Shown: positions 8,352-15,897 of the stretch, one piece after another | Position numbering within the stretch: the first letter of the stretch is position 1 | How the letters are laid out: every line of letters starts with the position of its first letter | NCBI RefSeq assembly: GCF_005937885.2 | Contig: NZ_CP042176.1 | Coordinates: 744,001 to 808,000, forward strand | Direction: 5' to 3' | Source of the DNA: Bradyrhizobium sp. KBS0727 | GTDB taxonomy: Bacteria > Pseudomonadota > Alphaproteobacteria > Rhizobiales > Xanthobacteraceae | DNA: 64,000 bases | The notes under the pieces: generated by a model | What the model was told of the DNA's origin: nothing | The model's input: only the letters and a program-made list of their open reading frames with translations | Database searches by the model: none | Program-made: the position numbers and the translations under genes

Positions 8352-9311
8352 TCACTCCACCTTGCGAATGCGTTCGATCAACCCGGCCATCGCCGGGTCG
8401 CTCTGTGCCTTGGTATAAATTCCGGCCATCGCCGCCTCGAACGGCTTGCGGTCGATATCGGCGATGATCCTGACGCCGGCGTCCTCCGCCTGCTTGCGCG
8501 AACGTTCCTCGAGATCCCGCCATCTCTCGCGCATGAAGCGGCTCGATCGCAGCGCCGCTTCACGGAATATGTTCTGGTCTTCCGGCGTCAGGCTCGACCA
8601 TGCCTTTTGTGACATCACCAGCACCTCGGGGCTCATCGTGTGTTCGGTCAGCGTATAGAAGCCGGCGAACCTGTAGTGATCGGTGGTGACGAAGGACGGC
8701 CAGTTGTTCTCCGCGCCGTCGATCAGTTTGGTGGAGAGCCCGGTCAGCACCTGTCCATAGGGCAGTTCGACCGGCTCGGCGCCGAGCGCGCGGATCATGG
8801 TAGACATCTGTTCGGATTGCTGCACCCGCAGCCGCAGTCCCTTGAGGTCGTCGATCGAGCGGATCGGCCTGACGCTGTTGTAGATCGAGCGGGCGCCGGA
8901 ATCGTAAAACGCCAGCCCAACGAATCCGTAGGGCTCGAAACTGTTTAGGATCTCGTTTCCGATCGGTCCATCCAGCACCTTCTGCTGATGCTCGATCGAG
9001 CGAAACAGAAACGGCATCGCCAGCACGTTCATCGCCGGCACGATCGTCCCGATCAAGGCGACGTTGGTCCGGTTGAGATCGATCGCGCCGACCCGGGTCT
9101 GTTCGAGGGTTTCCTTTTCCTCGCCGAGCTGGTGGGAATGAAACACCTTGATCTGGTGCCGGCCGCCGCTGCGTTCCGATACCAGGCTGCCCATGTAGCC
9201 CAGCGCCTGGACGGTCGGATAATCCTCGTTCTGGGTATCGGCGGCGCGAAATTCGCGCGCAAAAACGCTCGATGAAGCGGCTGCCAGACACAGCGCGACA
9301 ACAAGCTTCAT
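8352..9311 (-). CDS. TRAP-type (DctP family) periplasmic solute-binding protein
   Basis: About 319 residues, with a signal peptide (MKLVVALCLAAASSSVFA) directly after the ATG at 9311. A TTG at 9350 is also in frame but would put 13 residues ahead of the signal peptide, so 9311 is preferred. The body has DctP-family landmarks: YPTVQALGYM near the N-terminus, LKGLRLRVQQSEQM, and GAENNWPSF in the ligand-contact region. No DctQ or DctM permease gene is nearby. Instead the gene heads an operon with two kinases and a regulator, so it probably acts as a sensory receptor rather than in uptake. An organic acid is the likely ligand by family. Confidence 0.87.
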   Translation of the reverse strand: MKLVVALCLAAASSSVFAREFRAADTQNEDYPTVQALGYMGSLVSERSGGRHQIKVFHSHQLGEEKETLEQTRVGAIDLNRTNVALIGTIVPAMNVLAMPFLFRSIEHQQKVLDGPIGNEILNSFEPYGFVGLAFYDSGARSIYNSVRPIRSIDDLKGLRLRVQQSEQMSTMIRALGAEPVELPYGQVLTGLSTKLIDGAENNWPSFVTTDHYRFAGFYTLTEHTMSPEVLVMSQKAWSSLTPEDQNIFREAALRSSRFMRERWRDLEERSRKQAEDAGVRIIADIDRKPFEAAMAGIYTKAQSDPAMAGLIERIRKVE

Positions 9312-9590
9312 GGTCCGCGAAAGGTCGGCGCGGCGGTACACTGGCAACAAATCCCCTTGTTGATGGAGTCTGTGGCGGGACGAAAAGGTTCAATGCGTTT
9401 TAGCAGAACTGTCCGAGGGTTGGCTATCAAGGGATGGCCAAGGTGCCGAACCGGCTACAATCGTGGATTGTGCGCTGCGACAGCTCCGGCTCGACGGAAG
9501 GGTGGATTGAAAGTCGCATTGAAACCGCCGTCCCGGCGATTTAAGAGGGCGGCACGACATCGCAACGCGGCGCAGCAGAGTGGTTCATCA

Positions 9591-10913
9591 GTGAAACTGG
9601 CCTTGAGGTTCCTGCAGCTCACAGCGCTCGCGGCCATCGGGCTGGTGTCGCCCGCGCAAGCCGCCACCGAGATCATGTGGTGGCACGCGATGTCGGGCGA
9701 GCTCGGCAAGCAGGTCGAAAAGCTTGCGGCCGATTTTAACGCCTCGCAATCCGATTACCGGATCGTGCCGGCCTATAAGGGCAATTACACCGAAACGGTG
9801 ACGGCCTCGATCTTCGCCTTCCGTTCGCGCAGCCAGCCCGCCATCGTTCAGGTCAACGAGATCGCGACCGCAACCATGATGGCGGCGAAGGGGGCGATCT
9901 ATCCGGTGTTCGAATTGATGCGCGACCAGTCGGAGCCGTTCTCGCCCGGCGCCTATCTGCCGGCCGTCACCAGCTACTACTCCGACGTCGCCGGCAACAT
10001 GCTGTCGTTTCCGTTCAATGTCTCGACGCCGATCCTCTACTACAACAAGGATCTGTTCCGCGCCGCGGGCCTCGATCCGGAGGTCGCGCCGAAGACCTGG
10101 CCCGAGGTCGGCGCTGCTGCGAAGCGGCTGCGCGCGGCCGGTGCCGTCTGCGGCCTCACCACATCCTGGCCCTCCTGGATCAATGTCGAGAATTTTTCGG
10201 CGTTCCACAATCTGCCGCTGGCAACCCGGGCCAATGGCTTCGGCGGGCTCGACGCCGAGCTCACCTTCAACAACCCGCTGGTGGTGCGCCATATCGCGCA
10301 ACTGGCGGAATGGCAGGCCACAAAGGTGTTCGACTATGGCGGCCGGGGGCAATCGGCCGAACCGCGCTTCCAGAAGGGCGAGTGCGGAATCTTTATCGGC
10401 TCGTCGGCGACGCGCGCCGACATCAAGGCCAATTCGAAATTCGAGGTCGGCTACGGCATGATGCCGTACTGGCCCGACGTGCAGGGCGCGCCGCAAAACA
10501 CCATCATCGGCGGCGCCACGTTGTGGGTGCTGCGCGACCGGCCGCGCGCCGAATATGCCGGGGTCGCAAAATTCTTTGTCTATCTTTCGAAGCCGGAAAT
10601 CCAGGCCGCCTGGCACCAGAACACCGGCTATCTGCCGATCACCCGCGCCGCCTTCGACCTCACGCGCGCGCAGGGGTTCTACGACCGCAATCCGGGTGCG
10701 GCGATCTCGATCGAGCAGATGACGTTGAAGGCGCCGACCGACAATTCGAAGGGAATCCGGCTCGGCTCGTTCGTCCTGATCCGCGACGTCATCGACGAGG
10801 AGCTGGAGCAGGCTTTCAGCGGCAAACGGTCGGCCCAGGCTGCGCTCGATTTCGCCGTCGAGCGCGGCAATCGCATGCTGCGTCAGTTCGAACGGGCCAA
10901 TCCGGACAGATAG
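9591..10913 (+). CDS. UgpB-like ABC-transporter substrate-binding protein (orphan)
   Basis: About 440 residues when started at the GTG at 9591, which is followed at once by a signal peptide (VKLALRFLQLTALAAIG... to AQA). Frames starting further upstream put non-signal sequence ahead of it. The mature protein begins ATEIMWWHAMSGELG, characteristic of sn-glycerol-3-phosphate binding protein UgpB; other landmarks are FPFNVSTPILYYNKDLF and GIFIGSSA. It would bind glycerol-3-phosphate or a related glycerophosphodiester in the periplasm. The usual permease (UgpA/E) and ATPase (UgpC) genes are absent here, so it either serves a transporter encoded elsewhere or has a sensory role. It is divergent from the DctP-kinase operon. 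Confidence 0.85.
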   Translation: MKLALRFLQLTALAAIGLVSPAQAATEIMWWHAMSGELGKQVEKLAADFNASQSDYRIVPAYKGNYTETVTASIFAFRSRSQPAIVQVNEIATATMMAAKGAIYPVFELMRDQSEPFSPGAYLPAVTSYYSDVAGNMLSFPFNVSTPILYYNKDLFRAAGLDPEVAPKTWPEVGAAAKRLRAAGAVCGLTTSWPSWINVENFSAFHNLPLATRANGFGGLDAELTFNNPLVVRHIAQLAEWQATKVFDYGGRGQSAEPRFQKGECGIFIGSSATRADIKANSKFEVGYGMMPYWPDVQGAPQNTIIGGATLWVLRDRPRAEYAGVAKFFVYLSKPEIQAAWHQNTGYLPITRAAFDLTRAQGFYDRNPGAAISIEQMTLKAPTDNSKGIRLGSFVLIRDVIDEELEQAFSGKRSAQAALDFAVERGNRMLRQFERANPDR

Positions 10914-10983
10914 CGTTTTCAAGCGAAGCATGCCCTCGGACTTGATCCGGGGGTGGATACCGGTTCGCGTGAAGAAAACGCGT
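10913..10983. repeat. Palindromic intergenic repeat (family E)
   Basis: GCGTTTTC and GAAAACGC arms flank a GAAGCATGCC...GGATACCGGTTCGCGTGAA-type core. A second copy with changed outer arms is at 53248-53304. It lies just after the UgpB-like gene and overlaps its stop codon. I see nothing else in the gap to 11052. Confidence 0.65.
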
Positions 10984-11051
10984 CGAAGATAGTGAGGCCG
11001 GCCAATCGCGGCCTTGCGTCTGCTTCGGCTCCGTGAGATCGACTGCCCGTC

Positions 11052-12002
11052 ATGCATCCACTGCCGAATCTGCCGGATTTTGAGGCTTTCAAGGCCTGGC
11101 GCGCCGACACATCGCAATGGCTGCCGGTGGCGCTCGACATTGCGCATGGCCATGGCCTGCCGACCGCGTCGCCGCACATCTTCTCCACCGGGACCAATCT
11201 TGTCATCGGCCTCGGCGACGAACTGATCCTGAAAATTTTTCCGCCCTTCTTCCGTGGCAAGTTTGTTTCGGAGCGCAGTTCGTTGGCGCTGCTGCGCGGG
11301 AAGCTCGGTATCCCGATCCCCGAAATCGCGTTCGAGGGCGAGCGCGATCAGTGGCCGTATCTCGTCATCACGCGGCTGTCCGGCATCCTCGGCAGCGAAG
11401 CCTGGCCGGCGCTGCCGGAAGATCAGAAGGAGCGCGTTCTCGCCGAGATCGGATCGACCATCGCGGAAGTGCAGCGCGTCCCGGTGGGAGAGCTTTCCCT
11501 GATCGAGCCGCGCTGGGACCAGTTCATCGCGGCGCAGATCGCAGGATGCCGCGCGCGGCATGTCCGTCTCGGTCTGCCGCAAAAATTTCTGGATGGGCTG
11601 GACGACCTTTTGCGCGAGGTGCCCGCGCTGATTCCGCTCGACAGGCTGCCGGTGATGCTGACCGGTGAATACATTCCGGAGAATTTTTTGTTGAGTCGCG
11701 ATGGTGCGAAATGGCGCCTGTCCGGACTGTTCGACTTCGGCGACGTGATGACCGGCTGGGGCGAATACGACCTGCTGGGTCCGAGCGCCTTCATGGCGGC
11801 GGGCAAGCCGCGCCGGGTTCGCAGCCTGTTCGAGGGTTTTGGGTATTCAGCCGCTTATATCGATGCCACCTTGAAGCGGCGGCTGATGGCGCTGACGCTG
11901 CTGCATCGCGTCAGCGATCCGGTCCGCCATATCTGCATCGAGGGCTGGCAGCACAAAGCCGGTGACCTCTTCGAATTGCAGGATCTGGTTTGGCCGGTGT
12001 GA
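11052..12002 (+). CDS. APH/choline-kinase-fold phosphotransferase family protein
   Basis: A 316-residue protein with the aminoglycoside phosphotransferase fold. N-lobe: GTNLVIGLGDELILKIFPP, with the ATP-contact lysine in LILKIF. C-lobe: the Brenner-type catalytic loop and a DFGD metal-binding motif (D228-D231) followed by GWGEYDLLG. The catalytic loop reads LTGEYIPENFLL (about residues 203-214) where active APH enzymes have HGDxHxxN, so both His and the catalytic Asp are replaced (Asp by Glu). Activity is therefore uncertain; the N and the DFG-type Asp remain. Substrate unknown; resistance should not be inferred. It stands alone on the plus strand. Confidence 0.75.
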   Translation: MHPLPNLPDFEAFKAWRADTSQWLPVALDIAHGHGLPTASPHIFSTGTNLVIGLGDELILKIFPPFFRGKFVSERSSLALLRGKLGIPIPEIAFEGERDQWPYLVITRLSGILGSEAWPALPEDQKERVLAEIGSTIAEVQRVPVGELSLIEPRWDQFIAAQIAGCRARHVRLGLPQKFLDGLDDLLREVPALIPLDRLPVMLTGEYIPENFLLSRDGAKWRLSGLFDFGDVMTGWGEYDLLGPSAFMAAGKPRRVRSLFEGFGYSAAYIDATLKRRLMALTLLHRVSDPVRHICIEGWQHKAGDLFELQDLVWPV

Positions 12003-12187
12003 GACTCGATGCGGCGAAGCCGCCGCTTAGTTATTCGGCCATCTGCATTAGTTGGTTATTATATGAGCAAAACATCTTCTTTGTATGCAATGTGATGGAC
12101 GGGCTGGTTTGCCGCTGAATCGGAACAATGCCGATATCACGTTTATATATCAATGCTTTAACGGTGTCTTAGCGTTCCCTTAAGGTT

Positions 12188-12202
12188 TGGCACGAACCTT
12201 GC
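12188..12202 (+). promoter_or_regulatory. Sigma-54 promoter (-24/-12) for the transporter/amidase operon
   Basis: TGGCAC (12188-12193), five bases, TTGC (12199-12202): an essentially perfect match to the RpoN consensus, with the invariant GG and GC correctly spaced. Transcription would start near 12214, about 34 bases before the start codon at 12248. I found no clear NtrC-type site upstream. The rest of 12003-12187 is AT-rich with no gene. Confidence 0.8.
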
Positions 12203-12247
12203 GATTCCAGCTCCAAAGCCGTTGTCCCTCAGGCGTTGGAGCCACCC

Positions 12248-13870
12248 ATGAAGCGTCGCGATTTCCTCAAATCAGTGTCCGGAATCGCCGCTGCCGGCGC
12301 GCTGACGCCGGCGCCGGCGATCTGGTCGGCGGCCAAGGCCGACGCCCGGTCGGAGACGTTGTTGATCGTCTCGGAGGGCGGCCCCAACAATCTCGACATC
12401 CATGGCGTCGGCACCAACGTGCCCGGCTATGAAGTGTCGTGGAATTGCTACGACCGCCTGATCAGCCACGAGATGAAGGAAGGTCCCGGCGGGGTCCCGT
12501 ATTACGACCGCGACAAGTTCAAGCCCGAACTCGCCGAGGACATGAACATCAGCGACATGTCGGTGACCTTCAAGCTGAGGAAGAACGCGAAATTCCACGA
12601 CGGCACACCGGTGACGGCCAAGGACGCCAAGTGGTCGCTGGATCGCGCGGTCAGCGTCGGCGGCTTCCCGACCTTCCAGATGAGCGCGGGTTCGCTGACC
12701 AAGCCGGAACAGTTCGTCGTCGTCGACGACAACACGATCCGCGTCGACTTCGCCAGGAAGGACAAGCTGACGATTCCCGATCTCGCCGTGATCGTGCCCT
12801 GCATCGTCAACTCGGAACTGGTGAAGAAGAACGCCTCCGAGAAGGACCCGTGGGGTCTCGAGTTTACAAAACAGCAGACCGCGGGATCCGGCGCCTACAA
12901 GGTGACGAAATGGACCGCGGGCACCGAAGTCATCATGGAGCGCAACGACGAGTGGGTCTGCGGTCCGATGCCGAAGATCAAGCGCGTGATCTGGCGCATG
13001 GTGCCGCAGGCCGGTAACCGCCGCGCGCTGTTGGAGCGCGGCGACGCCGACATCTCCTATGAGCTGCCCAACAAGGATTTTCAGGAACTGAAAGCGGCCG
13101 GCAAGCTCAACATCGTGTCGCTGCCGTTCTCCAACGGCATCCAGTATCTCGGCATGAACGTTACCAAGCCGCCGTTCAACAATCCGAAGGTGCGCGAGGC
13201 GATAGCCTATGCGGTGCCGTACCAGAAAATCATGGATGTGGTGCTGTTCGGCCTCGCCAATCCGATGTTCGGCGCGCCGGCCGGCAAGGCCACCGACGTG
13301 GCGTGGCCGCAGCCGACCAAGTATTTCACCGACATGGCGAAGGCGAAGGCGTTGCTGACCGAGGCCGGCTATCCCGACGGCTTCGAGACCACGATTTCAT
13401 TCGACCTCAACTTCGCAGGCATCAACGAGCCGCTCTGCGTGCTGGTGCAGGAGAGCCTCGCCCAGATCGGCATCAAGACCACGATCAACAAGGTGCCCGG
13501 CGCCAACTGGCGCACCGAGTTGAACAAGAAGGAAATGCCGCTCTACACCAACGTGTTCTCGGGCTGGCTCGATTACCCCGAATATTTCTTCTACTGGTGC
13601 TATCACGGCAACAATTCCGTCTTCAACACCATGAGCTACAAGTCGCCGGAGATGGACCGGCTGATCGACGGCGCGCGCACGGCAGCCGCGACCGGCGACA
13701 AGACGGCCTACGACACCGACGTCAAGGGCATGGTCGATCTCGCCTTCACCGACATCCCGCGGATTCCGCTGTATCAGCCCTTCGTCAACGTCGCGATGCA
13801 GAAGAACGTTTCCGGCTATCAATACTGGTTCCACCGCCGCCTCGACTACCGCGCGCTGGTGAAGGGGTAA
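12248..13870 (+). CDS. Peptide/nickel-type (family 5) ABC substrate-binding protein, Tat-exported
   Basis: 540 residues from the ATG at 12248, which has GGAG 7-8 bases upstream. The N-terminus KRRDFLKSVSGIAAAGAL is a twin-arginine (Tat) signal, so the protein is exported folded. The body is an SBP_bac_5 protein: LAEDMNISDMSVTFKLRKNAKFHDG, then NNPKVREAIAYAV, then a C-terminal YWFHRR segment. It is the first gene of the unit that continues into two permeases, a fused ATPase and the AtzG/E/H-like genes. The cargo is therefore probably a nitrogen-rich small molecule such as a ureide, biuret-like compound or short peptide, rather than necessarily a peptide. Expression should follow the sigma-54 promoter at 12188. 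Confidence 0.9.
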   Translation: MKRRDFLKSVSGIAAAGALTPAPAIWSAAKADARSETLLIVSEGGPNNLDIHGVGTNVPGYEVSWNCYDRLISHEMKEGPGGVPYYDRDKFKPELAEDMNISDMSVTFKLRKNAKFHDGTPVTAKDAKWSLDRAVSVGGFPTFQMSAGSLTKPEQFVVVDDNTIRVDFARKDKLTIPDLAVIVPCIVNSELVKKNASEKDPWGLEFTKQQTAGSGAYKVTKWTAGTEVIMERNDEWVCGPMPKIKRVIWRMVPQAGNRRALLERGDADISYELPNKDFQELKAAGKLNIVSLPFSNGIQYLGMNVTKPPFNNPKVREAIAYAVPYQKIMDVVLFGLANPMFGAPAGKATDVAWPQPTKYFTDMAKAKALLTEAGYPDGFETTISFDLNFAGINEPLCVLVQESLAQIGIKTTINKVPGANWRTELNKKEMPLYTNVFSGWLDYPEYFFYWCYHGNNSVFNTMSYKSPEMDRLIDGARTAAATGDKTAYDTDVKGMVDLAFTDIPRIPLYQPFVNVAMQKNVSGYQYWFHRRLDYRALVKG

Positions 13871-13876
13871 CCCGCC

Positions 13877-14890
13877 ATGCTGACCATGATCGGCAAGCGG
13901 CTGATGTTTGCGATCCCGTCGCTGATCGGGGTCGTGATCGTGACCTTCCTGCTGACACGCGCGCTGCCCGGCGATCCCGCGGCCTATTTCGCCGGACCCG
14001 CCGCGACCAAGGAAGCGGTCGAGCAGATCCGCAAGAAGCTCGGCCTCGACAAGCCGCTGATCGAGCAGTTCTTCCGTTACACCAACGACCTCGCGCACGG
14101 CGATTTCGGCAACTCGCTGACGACGGGCCAGCCGGTCGCCAGCGAAATCAAGAACCGCCTGCCGGCGTCGGCCGAACTGACGCTGCTCGGCCTCGTGGTA
14201 TCGATCGTGATTGCGATTCCCTTGGGCGTGCTTGCGGCCACCAGGCCGGGTTCCTGGATCGACCATATCTGTCGCATCACGACGACGGCCGGCGTGTCAC
14301 TGCCGGTGTTCTTCACCGGACTGGTGCTGGTCTACGTCTTCTATTTCAGGCTCGGCTGGTCGCCCGCGCCATTGGGCCGGCTCGACGTGTTCTACAGCGC
14401 GCCGCCCGGCGTGACCGGCTTCTACCTGATCGATACCCTGATCGCGCGCGATTTCGAGGCGTTCCGTTCCGCCGCCAGCCAGTTGATCCTGCCGGCGGTG
14501 ACGCTGGCGATCTTCTCGCTGGCGCCGATCGCACGCATGACGCGGGCCTCGATGCTGGCGGTGCTGGCGTCCGACTTCGTGCGCACCGCGCGCGCCAGCG
14601 GACTTTCGCCGGCGACCGTGATCGTCACTTACGCGTTTCGCAACGCGATGCTGCCGGTCATCACCACGCTCAGCATGGTGTTCTCGTTCCTGCTCGGCGC
14701 CAACGTGCTGGTGGAGAAGGTTTTCGCCTGGCCCGGCATCGGCTCCTACGCGGTCGAAGCGTTGATCTCGTCGGACTTCGCGCCGGTGCAGGGCTTCGTG
14801 CTGACCATGGCGGTGATGTACGTGCTGCTCAATCTGATCATCGACATTCTCTATGGCGTCATCGATCCCAGAGTGAGACTTGAAGGGTAA
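13877..14890 (+). CDS. ABC transporter permease, DppB-like
   Basis: A 337-residue inner-membrane permease with six or more transmembrane helices. TM1 is MFAIPSLIGVVIVTFLL, followed by the periplasmic LPGDPAAYFAGP segment typical of DppB/OppB. The EAA-type ATPase-docking loop is DFVRTARASGLSPATVI in the cytoplasmic C-terminal half. It starts 6 bp after the binding-protein stop codon and is followed 9 bp later by the second permease gene, so all are one operon. It would form the transmembrane channel as a heterodimer with the 14900-15799 product. Confidence 0.93.
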   Translation: MLTMIGKRLMFAIPSLIGVVIVTFLLTRALPGDPAAYFAGPAATKEAVEQIRKKLGLDKPLIEQFFRYTNDLAHGDFGNSLTTGQPVASEIKNRLPASAELTLLGLVVSIVIAIPLGVLAATRPGSWIDHICRITTTAGVSLPVFFTGLVLVYVFYFRLGWSPAPLGRLDVFYSAPPGVTGFYLIDTLIARDFEAFRSAASQLILPAVTLAIFSLAPIARMTRASMLAVLASDFVRTARASGLSPATVIVTYAFRNAMLPVITTLSMVFSFLLGANVLVEKVFAWPGIGSYAVEALISSDFAPVQGFVLTMAVMYVLLNLIIDILYGVIDPRVRLEG

Positions 14891-14899
14891 GGGGTAAGC

Positions 14900-15799
14900 A
14901 TGAGCACCGTTGCGCCTGCTGTTGAACCCGTCGGTCCCGCGCGTACGTCGGGACTGGCTGCGATCTTCGAACACACCCGCTATGTGCTCGGCGAGAACCG
15001 CGTCACCGCCTTTGCCTTCGGGCTATTGGTCGTCATCCTGTTTGCGGCGATCTTCGGCCCCTACGTGGTGCCCTACGATCCGCTCGCCAGCGATACCGCG
15101 GCCGCGCTGAAGCCGCCGTCGGCGGCGCACTGGTTCGGCACCGATCAGTTGGGGCGCGATATCTTCAGCCGCGTCATCGTTGCGACCCGGCTCGATACCT
15201 TCATCGCGGTGGCGTCCGTGGTGCTGGTGTTCCTGATGGGGGGCCTCGCCGGCATCGCCGCCGGCTATTTCGGCGGCTGGACCGACCGCATCGTCGGTCG
15301 TATCGCCGACACCATCATGGCGTTTCCGCTGTTCGTGCTGGCGATGGGCATCGTGGCGGCGCTGGGCAACACCGTGCAGAACATCATCATCGCCACTGCG
15401 ATCGTCAATTTCCCGCTCTATGCCCGCGTCGCCCGCGCCGAGGCCAATGTCCGGCGCAACGCCGGCTTCGTGCAGGCCGCGCGGCTGTCGGGCAATGGCG
15501 AGTTCCGGATCCTGCTGGTGCATATCCTGCCCAACATCATGCCGATCATGATCGTGCAGATGTCGCTGACCATGGGCTACGCGATTCTCAACGCCGCCGG
15601 CCTTTCCTTCATCGGCCTCGGCGTGCGGCCGCCGACCGCGGAATGGGGCATCATGGTCGCGGAAGGCGCCGGCTTCATGGTGTCGGGCGAATGGTGGATC
15701 GCGCTGTTCCCGGGCCTGGCGCTGATGATCGCGGTGTTCTGTTTCAACCTGCTCGGCGACGGTCTGCGCGACATCGTCGATCCGCAGCGGAGGACGTGA
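14900..15799 (+). CDS. ABC transporter permease, DppC-like
   Basis: A 299-residue permease of the DppC/OppC type. A cytoplasmic N-terminal tail precedes TM1 (FAFGLLVVILFAAIFGPYV). The family landmark HWFGTDQLGRDIFSRVI follows, and the docking loop is FVQAARLSGNGEFRILLVHILPN. The C-terminus ends with FNLLGDGLRDIVDPQ, typical of the family. The TGA at 15797-15799 overlaps an ATG (TGATG) that begins a 32-codon frame running to the ATPase gene. Confidence 0.93.
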   Translation: MSTVAPAVEPVGPARTSGLAAIFEHTRYVLGENRVTAFAFGLLVVILFAAIFGPYVVPYDPLASDTAAALKPPSAAHWFGTDQLGRDIFSRVIVATRLDTFIAVASVVLVFLMGGLAGIAAGYFGGWTDRIVGRIADTIMAFPLFVLAMGIVAALGNTVQNIIIATAIVNFPLYARVARAEANVRRNAGFVQAARLSGNGEFRILLVHILPNIMPIMIVQMSLTMGYAILNAAGLSFIGLGVRPPTAEWGIMVAEGAGFMVSGEWWIALFPGLALMIAVFCFNLLGDGLRDIVDPQRRT

Positions 15800-15897
15800 T
15801 GACAGCCCCGACCAGGTGCCATTTTACCTCTGCGCTACTTTGCATGGGGTTGTTTTGCGGATTTTTGGATGACGCGCCGCTTGGGAGGCGCTCATGA
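15799..15897 (+). CDS. Possible 32-aa coupled small ORF between permease and ATPase genes
   Basis: Begins at an ATG overlapping the permease stop (TGATG) and ends at a TGA overlapping the ATPase start (ATGA). It would encode MTAPTRCHFTSALLCMGLFC followed by GFLDDAPLGRRS, with three cysteines and a short hydrophobic core. Overlap at both ends is what translational coupling looks like, and it fills a 94-bp gap in an otherwise tight operon. No known family is recognised. It may instead be chance, or only a ribosome relay that keeps ATPase translation coupled. Confidence 0.3.
   Translation: MTAPTRCHFTSALLCMGLFCGFLDDAPLGRRS

Noticed and set aside
9588..11582. A 664-codon minus-strand open frame
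   Set aside because: It is antisense to the UgpB-like and APH-fold genes, both of which have clear family motifs; no domain is visible in the antisense product.
11052..12002. Aminoglycoside resistance gene
   Set aside because: The fold matches but the catalytic HGD loop is altered and the context gives no sign of resistance.
13303..14883. A 526-codon plus-strand frame across the binding-protein and permease genes
   Set aside because: It is in the wrong frame over two well-defined transporter genes, with a composition typical of a shadow frame.
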